A stretch of 64,000 bases of DNA from Marispirochaeta sp. GTDB taxonomy: Bacteria; Spirochaetota; Spirochaetia; JC444; Marispirochaetaceae. The position numbers and the translations under genes are program-made. The notes beneath the pieces were generated by a model. That model had not been told where the DNA came from, did no database searches, and worked only from the letters and a program-made list of their open reading frames with translations. Of the stretch, positions 54,339-63,306 are shown in pieces. Position 1 is the stretch's first letter. Each line of letters opens with the position of its first letter. Location: assembly GCF_963668165.1 (NCBI RefSeq), contig NZ_OY764212.1, forward strand, positions 310,001-374,000. The letters run 5' to 3'.

Positions 54339-55169
54339 ATGAAAGAGCGAATCCATCATCCAGGTCTTCCTGCAGGCTGGTACCCTCGAAGTATGGGCGG
54401 TATACGTTCCTTCCTTGAAGAACCCAATCAGGAAGCAGGCACCGCCCGCGGCTGTGCCTGTATTGTACCCCATGCCGGCTGGAGTTTCTCCGGAAAAACC
54501 GCTGCCCGGGGCATATCATCCCTTACTCCCTGCGATGTAATTGTTCTGGCGGGCGGTCATCTGGGAGCCGGCGACAGTATCCAGCTTCTGCCCTTCAGCA
54601 CGTATAATACCCCGGCTGGTTCGATCGAAACCGACCAGGAACTGGCTGCCGCTGTTCAGTCCGGTTTTGATGTTTCCTTTAACAGCGGGGTGGACAATAC
54701 AACGGAAGTACAGCTTCCTCTGATCGCCTATTTTCATCCTGAAACTCCCATCGTGGTTCTGCGCGTTCCCCCTGCGGAAAGCGCAGCGGAGCTCGGTATC
54801 TTTCTCGCAAATTACCAGAAGAAAAACAGCATTAAAGTCGCGGTAATCGGCTCGACTGATCTGACCCATTATGGGCCGGGTTACGGCTTTACTCCCATGG
54901 GTGAAACCAGGGAAGCGTACAGCTGGGTGCGGGAAGTCAATGATAAGCGCTTTATTACGGCGGCAATAAAAGGGGATATACGGCAGCTTCTGCAGCTCAG
55001 TCTTGCCGAGCGCTCAGCCTGTTCCGCCGGAGCCGCTGCCGCAGCTTCCTCGTTTGCTTTTGCCGCAGGATGCAGAAACAGCGAATTGCTTGAATACACC
55101 ACCAGCTATGATCAGATGCCGTCTGAGAACCTGGTCGGATATGCGGCTATTCTCTACTCACCGCTGTAG
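54339..55169 (+). CDS. Memo-like protein (AmmeMemoRadiSam system B)
   Basis: 276 residues. Memo family motifs: CACIVPHAGWSFSGKTAA (with the metal/active-site His), VIVLAGGH, and the C-terminal VAVIGSTDLTHYGPGYGF with its Asp and His, then CSAGAAAAA near the end with its Cys. In many genomes Memo-like proteins are encoded with AMMECR1 and a radical SAM protein; here neither neighbour is present. The activity of the bacterial protein is not established. Confidence 0.85.
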   Translation: MKERIHHPGLPAGWYPRSMGGIRSFLEEPNQEAGTARGCACIVPHAGWSFSGKTAARGISSLTPCDVIVLAGGHLGAGDSIQLLPFSTYNTPAGSIETDQELAAAVQSGFDVSFNSGVDNTTEVQLPLIAYFHPETPIVVLRVPPAESAAELGIFLANYQKKNSIKVAVIGSTDLTHYGPGYGFTPMGETREAYSWVREVNDKRFITAAIKGDIRQLLQLSLAERSACSAGAAAAASSFAFAAGCRNSELLEYTTSYDQMPSENLVGYAAILYSPL

Positions 55170-56776
55170 ATGTGAAACATAGCAGAGAGCTCAAGAAACA
55201 TGCTGCGGGCTTCCTTGAAGAAATCAGTCTCCCCGATGCCGGTTGATGCCTGCTTATTCCTGATCCAGGCAATAAGCGGATAGAGCAGCCGGACAGCCTC
55301 GGCACCGCCTTTCTGTATCGTCTCGCCGAGATTCCGGGCTACTTCCCGGGGTTTCGGTGCTCCCTCCGGAATCCTTGGTTTTGAAATCCTGCTACAAGGC
55401 CCTGATGTCCTGTCTCCCTGCATAAGAAGAATGGCAGACACTCCGTGAATATCAACCTCTCCAGGATAGTTCTTCAGATATTCGGCCATATCCTCCCTGT
55501 ATCTGCTGAGACGCCGGCAGGAATACTGAGGATCATATTCATTCAGCGGTGTCTCCCGGCGGCCTTCAAAGGTAAAGCTGAGACACTGGCTCAGGAAGGG
55601 TTCTGTTCTGCGGCTCCTGCTGCGGAACCAGTGGTCAACATAGGTAGCCGGCGCATAGGGAATACCCCCCGGCTGGGCATAATCTGCGCCGAAGATTGTA
55701 AGTTTGTGTATTCCAGCCGAGGCTGCTAAAGAGAGGGCCGCCTGGAGAACATTACCGCCGCTGGTATCCATTAAGGGGAGACCTGCATCGCGGGCGATCG
55801 CAAGCTCAAGAGGTGTGCCGCCCGCGAAAATAAGCGGGTTTTTCAGACGCCGCAGCAGAGCAGGGGGGGCCGAGGGGCTGACGGCCCAGGGAAGGTTAAA
55901 GCTGCCGGGCTCTATGGCATGGAGCATTGTGTAGTACTGGCTGTCGATGCTTACAACAAGGTCCGGATTCAGGTTCAGCTGCTGCAGAAAAGGGAGGGCT
56001 GTGTCCGTGGCAATCAGGAGTGAATCAGCGGCCCTTTCTGCAATCAAGGTGCGGGAATCCCGGAGACTGGGACCTGCCCCGACTAAAAGGGCGTTTTTTC
56101 CTGCTGCTTCAGCGAAAAACCTGGAATACCCTGCAACGGGAAACTCAGTGAGGGCGGCAAGGTTGGCCATGCAGTTGCGGGTCCAAAGCCGGCCAAAGTG
56201 GGCTTGCACCGAAAAATCATTCTTCACATGGACTAAAGCTGTATCTGCAGCACTTTGCAGCCGGGTGTATCGTTCCTTACGCCGGGAGGCCAGGGCTGCG
56301 AGGGGAATAAAGACAAAACCTCCGTGCAGACCAGGCAGGTACGTGCTCAGAATACTCCCCGCAAGTTCCTCCGGTTTGGGATCCAGGAGCAGGTTGAGCC
56401 GGGGATACTCCAGCAGATTCTTATAATCATGTGCGGAAAAAAGACTTTTTAACCTGCCGGACCCGTCAATGATAAGGAGCAGCTCTTTGTTTTTCTGCTG
56501 AAGCAGACCTTTCAGGTGCCACGCGGCCCCCAGGCCGTAGACCACAATAAACCCGGATTCCCGGGCTGTTTTCAGCAGCCGCTCAGATTCTCTTGCAGGG
56601 TCCACGGTTGAATGGAGCGGGTATTCCCTCTCCCCAAACTGTTCGAGGACGATCCGGTCTCCGCTTTTGGCGGCAACGAAGCGGATGTTCCTGTCAGGTT
56701 CTGCTGACTGAATACGCTCGGCGATCTCCGGAAAGCGGAGGCGGAGAAGACTGAGATTGGCTTCTAAAAGATTCAC
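55154..56776 (-). CDS. DUF115 / motility accessory factor (Maf)-like protein, first copy
   Basis: 540 residues. Two parts: an N-terminal domain (1-210) and a DUF115 glycosyltransferase-like core (~220-400) with NALLVGAGPSLRDS, DSLLIATDTALPFLQQLNLNPDLVVSIDSQYY and LTIFGADYAQPGGIPYA. These are the Maf nucleotide-sugar-binding features. Maf proteins add nonulosonic acids or other sugars to flagellins. A second, divergent copy lies directly upstream with a 4-bp overlap (56773-56776). Its last 16 bp overlap the convergent Memo-like gene. Confidence 0.85.
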   Translation of the reverse strand: MNLLEANLSLLRLRFPEIAERIQSAEPDRNIRFVAAKSGDRIVLEQFGEREYPLHSTVDPARESERLLKTARESGFIVVYGLGAAWHLKGLLQQKNKELLLIIDGSGRLKSLFSAHDYKNLLEYPRLNLLLDPKPEELAGSILSTYLPGLHGGFVFIPLAALASRRKERYTRLQSAADTALVHVKNDFSVQAHFGRLWTRNCMANLAALTEFPVAGYSRFFAEAAGKNALLVGAGPSLRDSRTLIAERAADSLLIATDTALPFLQQLNLNPDLVVSIDSQYYTMLHAIEPGSFNLPWAVSPSAPPALLRRLKNPLIFAGGTPLELAIARDAGLPLMDTSGGNVLQAALSLAASAGIHKLTIFGADYAQPGGIPYAPATYVDHWFRSRSRRTEPFLSQCLSFTFEGRRETPLNEYDPQYSCRRLSRYREDMAEYLKNYPGEVDIHGVSAILLMQGDRTSGPCSRISKPRIPEGAPKPREVARNLGETIQKGGAEAVRLLYPLIAWIRNKQASTGIGETDFFKEARSMFLELSAMFHIYSGE

Positions 56777-58260
56777 GGAGCCTCCATATCCGACAATAGA
56801 TCCTGCAGATCCCCGATTTTTTCCGATGTGTATGTTGCAGCGTTAAGCTCACGAACAGGAGGGCTTAATTTGATCTGTAGTTCTTTTACCAGAGGAGAGG
56901 AGGGTTCCGTGTTTATACTTCGGCGGATATCCGCAAGAAGCTGCTGCAGGCGTTCCTTGCGGATTTTAAATGAAGGAGCAGCTGTTTTTATAAAGCTAAG
57001 AGCTCCCGCAGGAACCTGGGAATCGCGAGCTTCTGTGGCACTCAGAGTCGGAAAGGGAAGCTCAATATCCGAAGGATGAACTCGGCGAACTCTTCCGCTT
57101 ATGTCGTCTCCAAGCCCAGTGAACCAGTCGCTGTAGGTTTTCAGGGCCGCTGATTGCCCGGGTTTTGACGCTGTGTCCCGGGAATATCGGTATTTGATGG
57201 AATAGAGCGGACTGACTCTGGATACCGCGGCCTCAAAAACCGGGTCGAAGGTGTGGGGCCGTACATGGGGATGAATATCGTCATAGCAAAGATCGAGTCC
57301 GGCAACCATAACAGGGGCCCTGCTCAGTCCGAGGGAGAGCATTATCGCGCTGGCAGCAACGGTTCCCATAGCGGGAATGCGCAGGGGAATGAGACCAAGC
57401 AGGGAGAAAAGGGCCTCTTCGAAGGGTTCTCCGCAGCTCAAGGGCAGAAACGGCCCGGTATGTCGGCGGATACCGGAATCACTAAAAAGAGGTGCGGCGA
57501 CGGGGACTTGTACTCCCCGGGCTTCGGCAAGGTGCAGAGAGGCATAAAATCCCGGATCTGTCTGGACAATCATATCCGGGATTTTCCCCAGACTGCGCAG
57601 AAAGCGGAGGCTGGAGGGCAGGGCGATTAGAATTGCCCTGCTGCTGCGGATAAACTCCCGGCTGCGATTAAGACTTGAACCGGAGGCCACGACCAGGGCT
57701 GAACCCTGGACATCAGATAGCCTGCAGAACTCCTGCGCGTAGAGGTAGTTTGAGATACTGTTGCGTATCCAGCGGTAGCCGAATGCCTTGATCGTGGTAA
57801 TATTGCCGTTGATAATACGAACCCGTCGTTGGATTTTCTCGAGGATTTCCGCGGCGGTTCCGGGAAAGGCGGTAATTGACGGCTGCCATTCCAGAAGATC
57901 GAAGGATTCGTGCAGCAGGGCTTCTTCATCAAGAACCTTCGTCAGGATTGAATCCAGGGAGCCTGAAGCGGGAGACCAGAAGATATCCCCTGTCCTGAGA
58001 GGAGGATTTGCAGGCATGAGTTCATGGTTGAGGCTCAGGCTGACTATTCTCGCCTGTGCATACTCTTTAGCGGCAGCAGCTGCTATATAACCCAGCACAT
58101 CCCCGACAATAAGGATTATTCCCGAATCCTGTGATGTTTTCGGAATTGCCGATCGTATAAAGCGTTCAGCTTCGCGCTGAGGATTAAAACGGGATACTAA
58201 TGCCCTGCCGCGTATGACGGGGATGGTGTCTCCTGTTCGGCTGGTATCAAAGCTCAGCAT
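56773..58260 (-). CDS. DUF115/Maf-like protein, second copy
   Basis: 495 residues. The DUF115 region shows SALVVASGSSLNRSREFIR, AILIALPSSLRFLRSLGKIPDMIVQTDPGFYASLH and VMVAGLDLCYDDIHPHVRPH. The usual GAGPSL becomes ASGSSL, so it is divergent. Pairs of such genes are common next to flagellin genes in spirochaetes and other flagellated bacteria. It starts 10 bp after the gene at 58270 stops and seems co-transcribed. Confidence 0.8.
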   Translation of the reverse strand: MLSFDTSRTGDTIPVIRGRALVSRFNPQREAERFIRSAIPKTSQDSGIILIVGDVLGYIAAAAAKEYAQARIVSLSLNHELMPANPPLRTGDIFWSPASGSLDSILTKVLDEEALLHESFDLLEWQPSITAFPGTAAEILEKIQRRVRIINGNITTIKAFGYRWIRNSISNYLYAQEFCRLSDVQGSALVVASGSSLNRSREFIRSSRAILIALPSSLRFLRSLGKIPDMIVQTDPGFYASLHLAEARGVQVPVAAPLFSDSGIRRHTGPFLPLSCGEPFEEALFSLLGLIPLRIPAMGTVAASAIMLSLGLSRAPVMVAGLDLCYDDIHPHVRPHTFDPVFEAAVSRVSPLYSIKYRYSRDTASKPGQSAALKTYSDWFTGLGDDISGRVRRVHPSDIELPFPTLSATEARDSQVPAGALSFIKTAAPSFKIRKERLQQLLADIRRSINTEPSSPLVKELQIKLSPPVRELNAATYTSEKIGDLQDLLSDMEAP

Positions 58261-58269
58261 CGGCTATGG

Positions 58270-59325
58270 TTAATTCTCCGGCGGATACTGGCCTGTCAGT
58301 TCACCAAGTGTATCAAACGGGGCCGGGGGGTCTGTCAGATAAAAATCAATCCTGGCCTCGCTGTCGGAAAAGAAGTTCTGCAGGGCAAGCCGTACCTGGT
58401 GCTGCAGAAGCTTAGGATTCGGACGGTGCCGGGTACCGAGAAGCAGAAGATACTCGTCTTCCCGCAAAGGGATAATACGGGAATTCCCTTCAAAAAGGGT
58501 CTCTATTATACGCAGGCTGTCTCTTCGGGCACGAAACAGATCCACATCCGCGAAGAGTGCGGAAAGACGAATCAGAACTCTGCTCAAGGAAAAACGAATG
58601 GCCGTTACTACCTTGTTCTGGGATTCCATTCTCTGCAGGAAGTCATGCAGATCTTTTATACTGCCCGAAGTGTCCCTTTTCGAACTGTCGCCGAGATGCA
58701 GCAGTTTATTGCGCTGAAGGTAGCGTCCCATGGAAGTCTGCAGAGCCTCTATATCCTTGCCAGGGAGGGAGACATGGTCCAGTTCATCCGGTTCTTCGCC
58801 AAAGAGAAGGATCATTCCTGCTGCTTCATCATCGGCATAGAGGGGCAGCATACGGAGGTCTTCGATAAGTTCGTATTCCCGGGAAGAGAGAAAGGGCCTG
58901 AGAACAGAGAAGTCATCAAAGGTCTCCCATCCCGGTATTTTCGTGCTGTTGAACACGTCCACCGGAAACCGTAAACGGTTACGGCTTGTAACATCGAGAC
59001 CAGTTTGTGCCCGGGGAAGAAAGAAACTGTCTTCCCGGCTTTTTGTCAGAAGAGCTCCTTTCCGGATGGAAAAGAGTTGTTTAATGTCTTCAAACAGTTC
59101 AGCGATCCCCTCGAAAGAGGGGACCATGGAATCGATCTTGTTACACAGATCCGTCAGGGCGGAGGAGTTCAGTTGGAGGCTTTTTTTTTTCTCCGGCTCC
59201 TGTGTTGATGCACCACCACAGTGCTGTCCTCCGGAGCCGTTCTGTTTCGCGAGCTCTTCAGCCCTGTTCCGTAATCCACCTTTCGATAAATTACGGCGGG
59301 CCGAAGCTTTCTCCAGTAATCCCAT
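58270..59325 (-). CDS. Hypothetical cytoplasmic protein with GGDEF-like fold region
   Basis: 351 residues without signal or membrane segments. The middle (~95-200) looks like a sensory module (LRFPVDVF...FSVLRPFLSSREYELIEDLRMLPLYADDEAAGMILLFG), similar to a GAF-type arrangement. The last ~120 residues have GGDEF-fold style strands (AIRFSLSRVLIRLS, RIIPLREDEYLLLLGTRH, ARIDFYLTD) without a catalytic signature. Family not recognised. It starts inside the stop of the acidic-protein gene (TGATG), so both are translationally coupled. Confidence 0.5.
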   Translation of the reverse strand: MGLLEKASARRNLSKGGLRNRAEELAKQNGSGGQHCGGASTQEPEKKKSLQLNSSALTDLCNKIDSMVPSFEGIAELFEDIKQLFSIRKGALLTKSREDSFFLPRAQTGLDVTSRNRLRFPVDVFNSTKIPGWETFDDFSVLRPFLSSREYELIEDLRMLPLYADDEAAGMILLFGEEPDELDHVSLPGKDIEALQTSMGRYLQRNKLLHLGDSSKRDTSGSIKDLHDFLQRMESQNKVVTAIRFSLSRVLIRLSALFADVDLFRARRDSLRIIETLFEGNSRIIPLREDEYLLLLGTRHRPNPKLLQHQVRLALQNFFSDSEARIDFYLTDPPAPFDTLGELTGQYPPEN

Positions 59326-61667
59326 CAGGAAGATATCCCCAGTTCATCAAAAAGTTTTTGATATACCTTAAAGTGTTCTGACCGGGCAAACTCCTCAATC
59401 TTGTCTTCAGGAAGGGCTTCAAGCAGCTGGTCCATATAGGAGAGGACAGATCTTATCTCGCTCTGAAGCTCAGGGTTGAGCTTCAGATCTTCTTTGCTCT
59501 CCGCTTCTTCTGTCTGGGGTGTTGAATCAGCATCTTCTGTGTCTATGTCTGTGTCCTCAGAGTCTATGGGCTCTTCGGAAAGAAACTCATCGTTTTCAAT
59601 TGCTTCAAATTCTTCCCCGGTATTATCGGCGCCAAGGTCTATATCCTCTTCGTCGAGATCGAGAATTTCATTCTCCGGGAACTCTGCCTCTTCCTCGGAT
59701 GCCTCAACAATCTCTTCCATTTCCTGGGTGTCCTCGGGAGAGATGTCCAGTTCTATTTCATCTTGAAGATCTACGCTTGTATCCTCGCCTTCTTCCTCTT
59801 CTGTTTCCAGGCTGAGTTCATCCTCCGGTTCCGAATCCTCAGAATCAAGCTCCAGATCCTCAAGTTCAAGGTCGGCGAAATCGGGTTCTTCGGCCTCCTC
59901 CTCAGAAGACGCAAGAACATCCTCTGTTTCGGTTTCCACCGGCTCGTCGGCAGATTCCTCTTGGCCGCTAATATCTTCGTCTTCAATGTCGAGGATATCT
60001 TCACCGTCCAGAAGCGAATCTGATCCCAGGTGTTCTTCCGGATTGTCAACGAAATCAAGTTCCTCTTCGTCCAGGGAATCCTCGGCATCCTCGTTCGATT
60101 CTTCCCGTGATTCCGGTAACGAGAGATCAAGATTTTCTTCAAGATTCTCAATGTCTTCAAGGTCCTCCATGGAGGTAATATCGAGTTCTTCAAGCTCGTC
60201 CTCTCCGGAATCGGGTTCCGAGAAATCTATTTCTTCTTTTTCTTCTTCCGGCTCCCCATAGGAAGTATCCAGATCGGAGATATCAAGCTCCTCTTCTTCG
60301 CCGAGGTCGGAGAGCTCAAGTTCTTCCTCTTCTCTATACGGCTCTGAAAGGTCTATTTCATCTTCTATTATCTCTTCCAGATCTTCATCTGCGCCTGATT
60401 CCTCGTCCGAAGATTCCAGACCGGAAAGATCAAGCTCTGCGTCTCCGGATTCAAAGGCGGAGATATCGAGGTCCTCTTCAGAAAGGTCGCTGTCGATACT
60501 GGAGATATCTAAATCCAGTTCCTCTTCCGGCCCTTCCGATGCCTTTCCCGCTTCTTCGGTTACATCAGCTGTATTGAGAATGTTGTCAAGCTCATCCCCG
60601 GTTAGAGCGATAGTTTCGTCTTCGTCTTCTTCAAAGAAACTCGGCAGACGCTCTTCTTCCTCTTCCTGTCCCTGATCCGATCTTTCGGTTCCGGCTGCTG
60701 CCGGGGTCAGTTTCAGGCTGCTGAGTTCACTTTTCAGTGAGGCCAGTTCGTCCCGGATTGAGTGAAGTTCCTCTTCGATTTTTTGCAGAACCTCAGATTT
60801 CTCCTCGATTTCCGTATCCAGGTCAGCTGTGCTATCTGTGGAAACAATATCTTCTTCTACCAGATCTTCTACAGAGAGTTCCGGCAGTTCTTCTTCATCC
60901 TGTTCAAATTCATCAAGACTGATCTCTTCGGGTTCATCTGAGAAGACAGGTTCAGATGCAGTGGACAATTCTGACAACTCCGCGTCTTCATCCAGGGACA
61001 TGGCTTCAAACTCTTCTTCATCAAAGGAGGGAGTTTCTTCCTGGCCGGTATCTGCCGATTCCTCTTCCATGTTGTCCAGATCTAAATTAAAGAAGTCTTC
61101 TTCTTCAGCCTCAGGAATTCCGGTTTCCAGCTCTTCTTTGTCTGTATCGTCGTGTTCTGGTTCAAACAAATCGTTTTCCTCTTGTGGAGAGGTCTCATTT
61201 TCCGTGTCCTCACCGGGAAAGGAGTCCTCAGGGGTATCAATGCTAAAGATGTCTTCGTCGAGGGACAGCGAACTCTCCGGAGCGTTTTCTTCCGCTTCGC
61301 TGCTTTCTTCTTCGATTGACTCGAAATCACTCATATCGTCAAGATCTTCGAGACTGAAATCCTCTTCAATCGAATCATTCTCGCCGAATTCCGTTATTTC
61401 CGGCTGCCCGGTTCCACTCTCGTCGACTTCTTCTTCGGGAGAGCTCGTTTCCAGATCCCCAAGAAGAGCTTCTTCTTCTTCGGTCAGGAATGATGTGGAT
61501 CCTTCTACTTCTGGCAGGTTTTCCAACGAAAAGGAGTCATTATCCGTTGTATCGTCAATGTCTTCAGGGCCGGATTTTACCCAGACTCCGTACTCTTCAA
61601 GGGTTCCCCCCGTTGAATCGAGCTGTTCTGCTGTATCCAGCGTATCAAAATCCTTTTCAACACCCAT
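59325..61667 (-). CDS. 780-residue extremely acidic, low-complexity protein
   Basis: Almost the whole sequence is Glu/Asp/Ser/Leu-rich, with recurring blocks such as EEELDISDLD, SEEDLDISAFES and LDLSGLESSDEES. A short basic/hydrophobic segment (IEEKSEVLQKIEEELHSIRDELASLKSELSSLK, ~280-315) predicts a coiled coil. The last 60 residues (NPELQSEIRSVLSYMDQLLEALPEDKIEEFARSEHFKVYQKLF) look like an ordered helical domain. This suggests a disordered acidic spacer between a coiled coil and a C-terminal interaction module. It has no signal peptide. It heads the minus-strand cluster with the two Maf-like genes. I do not recognise a named family. Confidence 0.8.
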   Translation of the reverse strand: MGVEKDFDTLDTAEQLDSTGGTLEEYGVWVKSGPEDIDDTTDNDSFSLENLPEVEGSTSFLTEEEEALLGDLETSSPEEEVDESGTGQPEITEFGENDSIEEDFSLEDLDDMSDFESIEEESSEAEENAPESSLSLDEDIFSIDTPEDSFPGEDTENETSPQEENDLFEPEHDDTDKEELETGIPEAEEEDFFNLDLDNMEEESADTGQEETPSFDEEEFEAMSLDEDAELSELSTASEPVFSDEPEEISLDEFEQDEEELPELSVEDLVEEDIVSTDSTADLDTEIEEKSEVLQKIEEELHSIRDELASLKSELSSLKLTPAAAGTERSDQGQEEEEERLPSFFEEDEDETIALTGDELDNILNTADVTEEAGKASEGPEEELDLDISSIDSDLSEEDLDISAFESGDAELDLSGLESSDEESGADEDLEEIIEDEIDLSEPYREEEELELSDLGEEEELDISDLDTSYGEPEEEKEEIDFSEPDSGEDELEELDITSMEDLEDIENLEENLDLSLPESREESNEDAEDSLDEEELDFVDNPEEHLGSDSLLDGEDILDIEDEDISGQEESADEPVETETEDVLASSEEEAEEPDFADLELEDLELDSEDSEPEDELSLETEEEEGEDTSVDLQDEIELDISPEDTQEMEEIVEASEEEAEFPENEILDLDEEDIDLGADNTGEEFEAIENDEFLSEEPIDSEDTDIDTEDADSTPQTEEAESKEDLKLNPELQSEIRSVLSYMDQLLEALPEDKIEEFARSEHFKVYQKLFDELGISS

Positions 61668-61836
61668 GGCCGTCTCCCGGATTATTGTTCACAGTACTCA
61701 ATATATCGGCAAGAATCAATCATCCATTGAACAGAAATATGAAGGTCTCCGTCCAGTCGAAATTATCTGTGTGAACCCGGTATATACAGATACTATCCAG
61801 TATAAAGTTTAACCCTAGTTGGCCGTTATTTAAAGT

Positions 61837-62292
61837 ATGAAGATTGGTACTCGTCTGCTTTTCTCATTATATATCGGCTTTGTAGCCGCGTCGCTGGTCT
61901 GTTTCCTGTATAGTCCATCCGGTTTACTGGCCCATCGGCAATTACTGAGCGACGTTGCGCGACTGGAAACTAACCTTCAGGAACTGAAGGTTCTGCACCA
62001 GGAGCTCACCGGTGAGTTTGAATCCCTCAGGCGATCTTCCCGGACCGTCATTCTCCGGGCCAGGGATCTGGGGTTCGCCCAAAGCAATGAAACCTTTCTT
62101 ATGCTTGAAGAACTTACACGCAAGCCGCAAAACTACTATTCCGTAGGACGAATCATTGTCCCCAGGAGCGGCAGGCAGCCGCGCAGCACGGCCTCGCTTT
62201 TGGCAGGTATTGTAACAATGGCCGCTGCCTTTCTGCTGATAGCGCTGTTCTCGAATCCCCAGCGAAGAGCAGAAGGTTCTGCTCATAACTGA
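61837..62292 (+). CDS. FtsB/DivIC-like membrane coiled-coil protein
   Basis: 151 residues. One N-terminal membrane helix (LLFSLYIGFVAASLVCFLY) is followed by a coiled coil (LLSDVARLETNLQELKVLHQELTGEFESLRR) and RARDLGFAQSNETFLML, a layout typical of septum-formation initiator proteins. A second hydrophobic stretch near the C-terminus (SLLAGIVTMAAAFLLIALF) is unusual for FtsB. Start by ATG at 61837; only a weak ribosome site precedes it. Division-site role is inferred. Confidence 0.55.
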   Translation: MKIGTRLLFSLYIGFVAASLVCFLYSPSGLLAHRQLLSDVARLETNLQELKVLHQELTGEFESLRRSSRTVILRARDLGFAQSNETFLMLEELTRKPQNYYSVGRIIVPRSGRQPRSTASLLAGIVTMAAAFLLIALFSNPQRRAEGSAHN

Positions 62293-62313
62293 AGAGGACA
62301 ATAAAATACGACT

Positions 62314-63306
62314 ATGGACATTCCAGCCGGCATACTGCTTAATCTTCAACTCTTTCCGCCCAAAGGCGAAATTATGCGGGACCTGCTCTATTCTATACGG
62401 GACAGGGAAATCAGCACGGTATACCTGGATCCAGACAGGCATTTCTGCTGGAGTTTTGACCCGGCTTTAAAAGACCCTGCAGCATACCCGGAGGAGTTCT
62501 TCCGGGGACTTTTATCTATTGGGGAATCCCTGAATATTACCTTTATTCCCGTGCTCTCCAGCCTCAGGGTGAATGAGTTCATTCAGGCCCATCCTGGAAC
62601 CGGTGCTTCAGTGCTGCCGGAGAAGGGGCCCCCGCAGAACAGCATTATCCAGCACCTTGTGGAGGACATGCTGTCCGACCTGCTTTCTGTTTTTGCTGTA
62701 TCTCCCTGTGTGGCAATAACTGCCTGCGATGAAACCAGCAGGGAAGGGCTGCAGGGGCCTGTTATTCTTACTCCGGAAATCGTGGAAGGAGTTTCCAGGG
62801 CTCTTGAGCTGGATTTGACCATAATTGCAGCGGAAAAGTGTACCTTCCTGGATGCAGAGAAGATCGGCCCTCACGTTTCAGGAATTTTTGCGCCCGGGGC
62901 GGAAGGGTTTCAAGATTATACCCTGCCGTCACCGCCGTCATGGCTGGAGCTGCTGCCGGAGTCTCTGAACGGGATAGTTCAGCCCTTTATCGACATGTAC
63001 TCACAAACAGATGAACTCTTCAATGCTGCCTGGCTTCTGCTGCGGCAGCGCTGGGAAGGGCGATTGAAGAACTTGAATCCGCTAATTGATACCTTGCAGG
63101 AAATTGCCAGCACTGCTCCCCGTCTCAAGGAGCAGGGCGAAAGACTCTTTCATTCCGACTGGTTTGATGAAGAACAAAGACGATGGCACTGTGCTCTGTA
63201 TGAGGCTTCCGTCCATCAATTCGCGTCTCAACCGGAATCTGTGGAATATCTCTGCTCAATTCACTCGCTCCTGGATCCGGTTGGAGGAGCCAGGAGGTAC
63301 CAATGA
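62314..63306 (+). CDS. Hypothetical protein, 330 residues
   Basis: No signal or membrane helix. The sequence has alternating hydrophobic strands and helices in a barrel-like order (ISTVYLDPDRHFCWSF, NITFIPVLSSLRVNEF, LDLTIIAAEKCTFLDA, VSGIFAPGAEGFQDY). The C-terminal 110 residues are helical (WLLLRQRWEGRLKNLNPLIDTLQEIA). I recognise no family. The next gene overlaps its stop (ATGA) and follows AGGAGG inside this gene, so the two are coupled. Confidence 0.45.
   Translation: MDIPAGILLNLQLFPPKGEIMRDLLYSIRDREISTVYLDPDRHFCWSFDPALKDPAAYPEEFFRGLLSIGESLNITFIPVLSSLRVNEFIQAHPGTGASVLPEKGPPQNSIIQHLVEDMLSDLLSVFAVSPCVAITACDETSREGLQGPVILTPEIVEGVSRALELDLTIIAAEKCTFLDAEKIGPHVSGIFAPGAEGFQDYTLPSPPSWLELLPESLNGIVQPFIDMYSQTDELFNAAWLLLRQRWEGRLKNLNPLIDTLQEIASTAPRLKEQGERLFHSDWFDEEQRRWHCALYEASVHQFASQPESVEYLCSIHSLLDPVGGARRYQ

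Noticed and set aside
60829..61812. 327-residue Ser-rich frame on the plus strand
   Set aside because: It is the exact antisense of the acidic gene: Glu/Asp/Ser codons read backward as Ser/Phe/Leu. No ribosome site and no domain.
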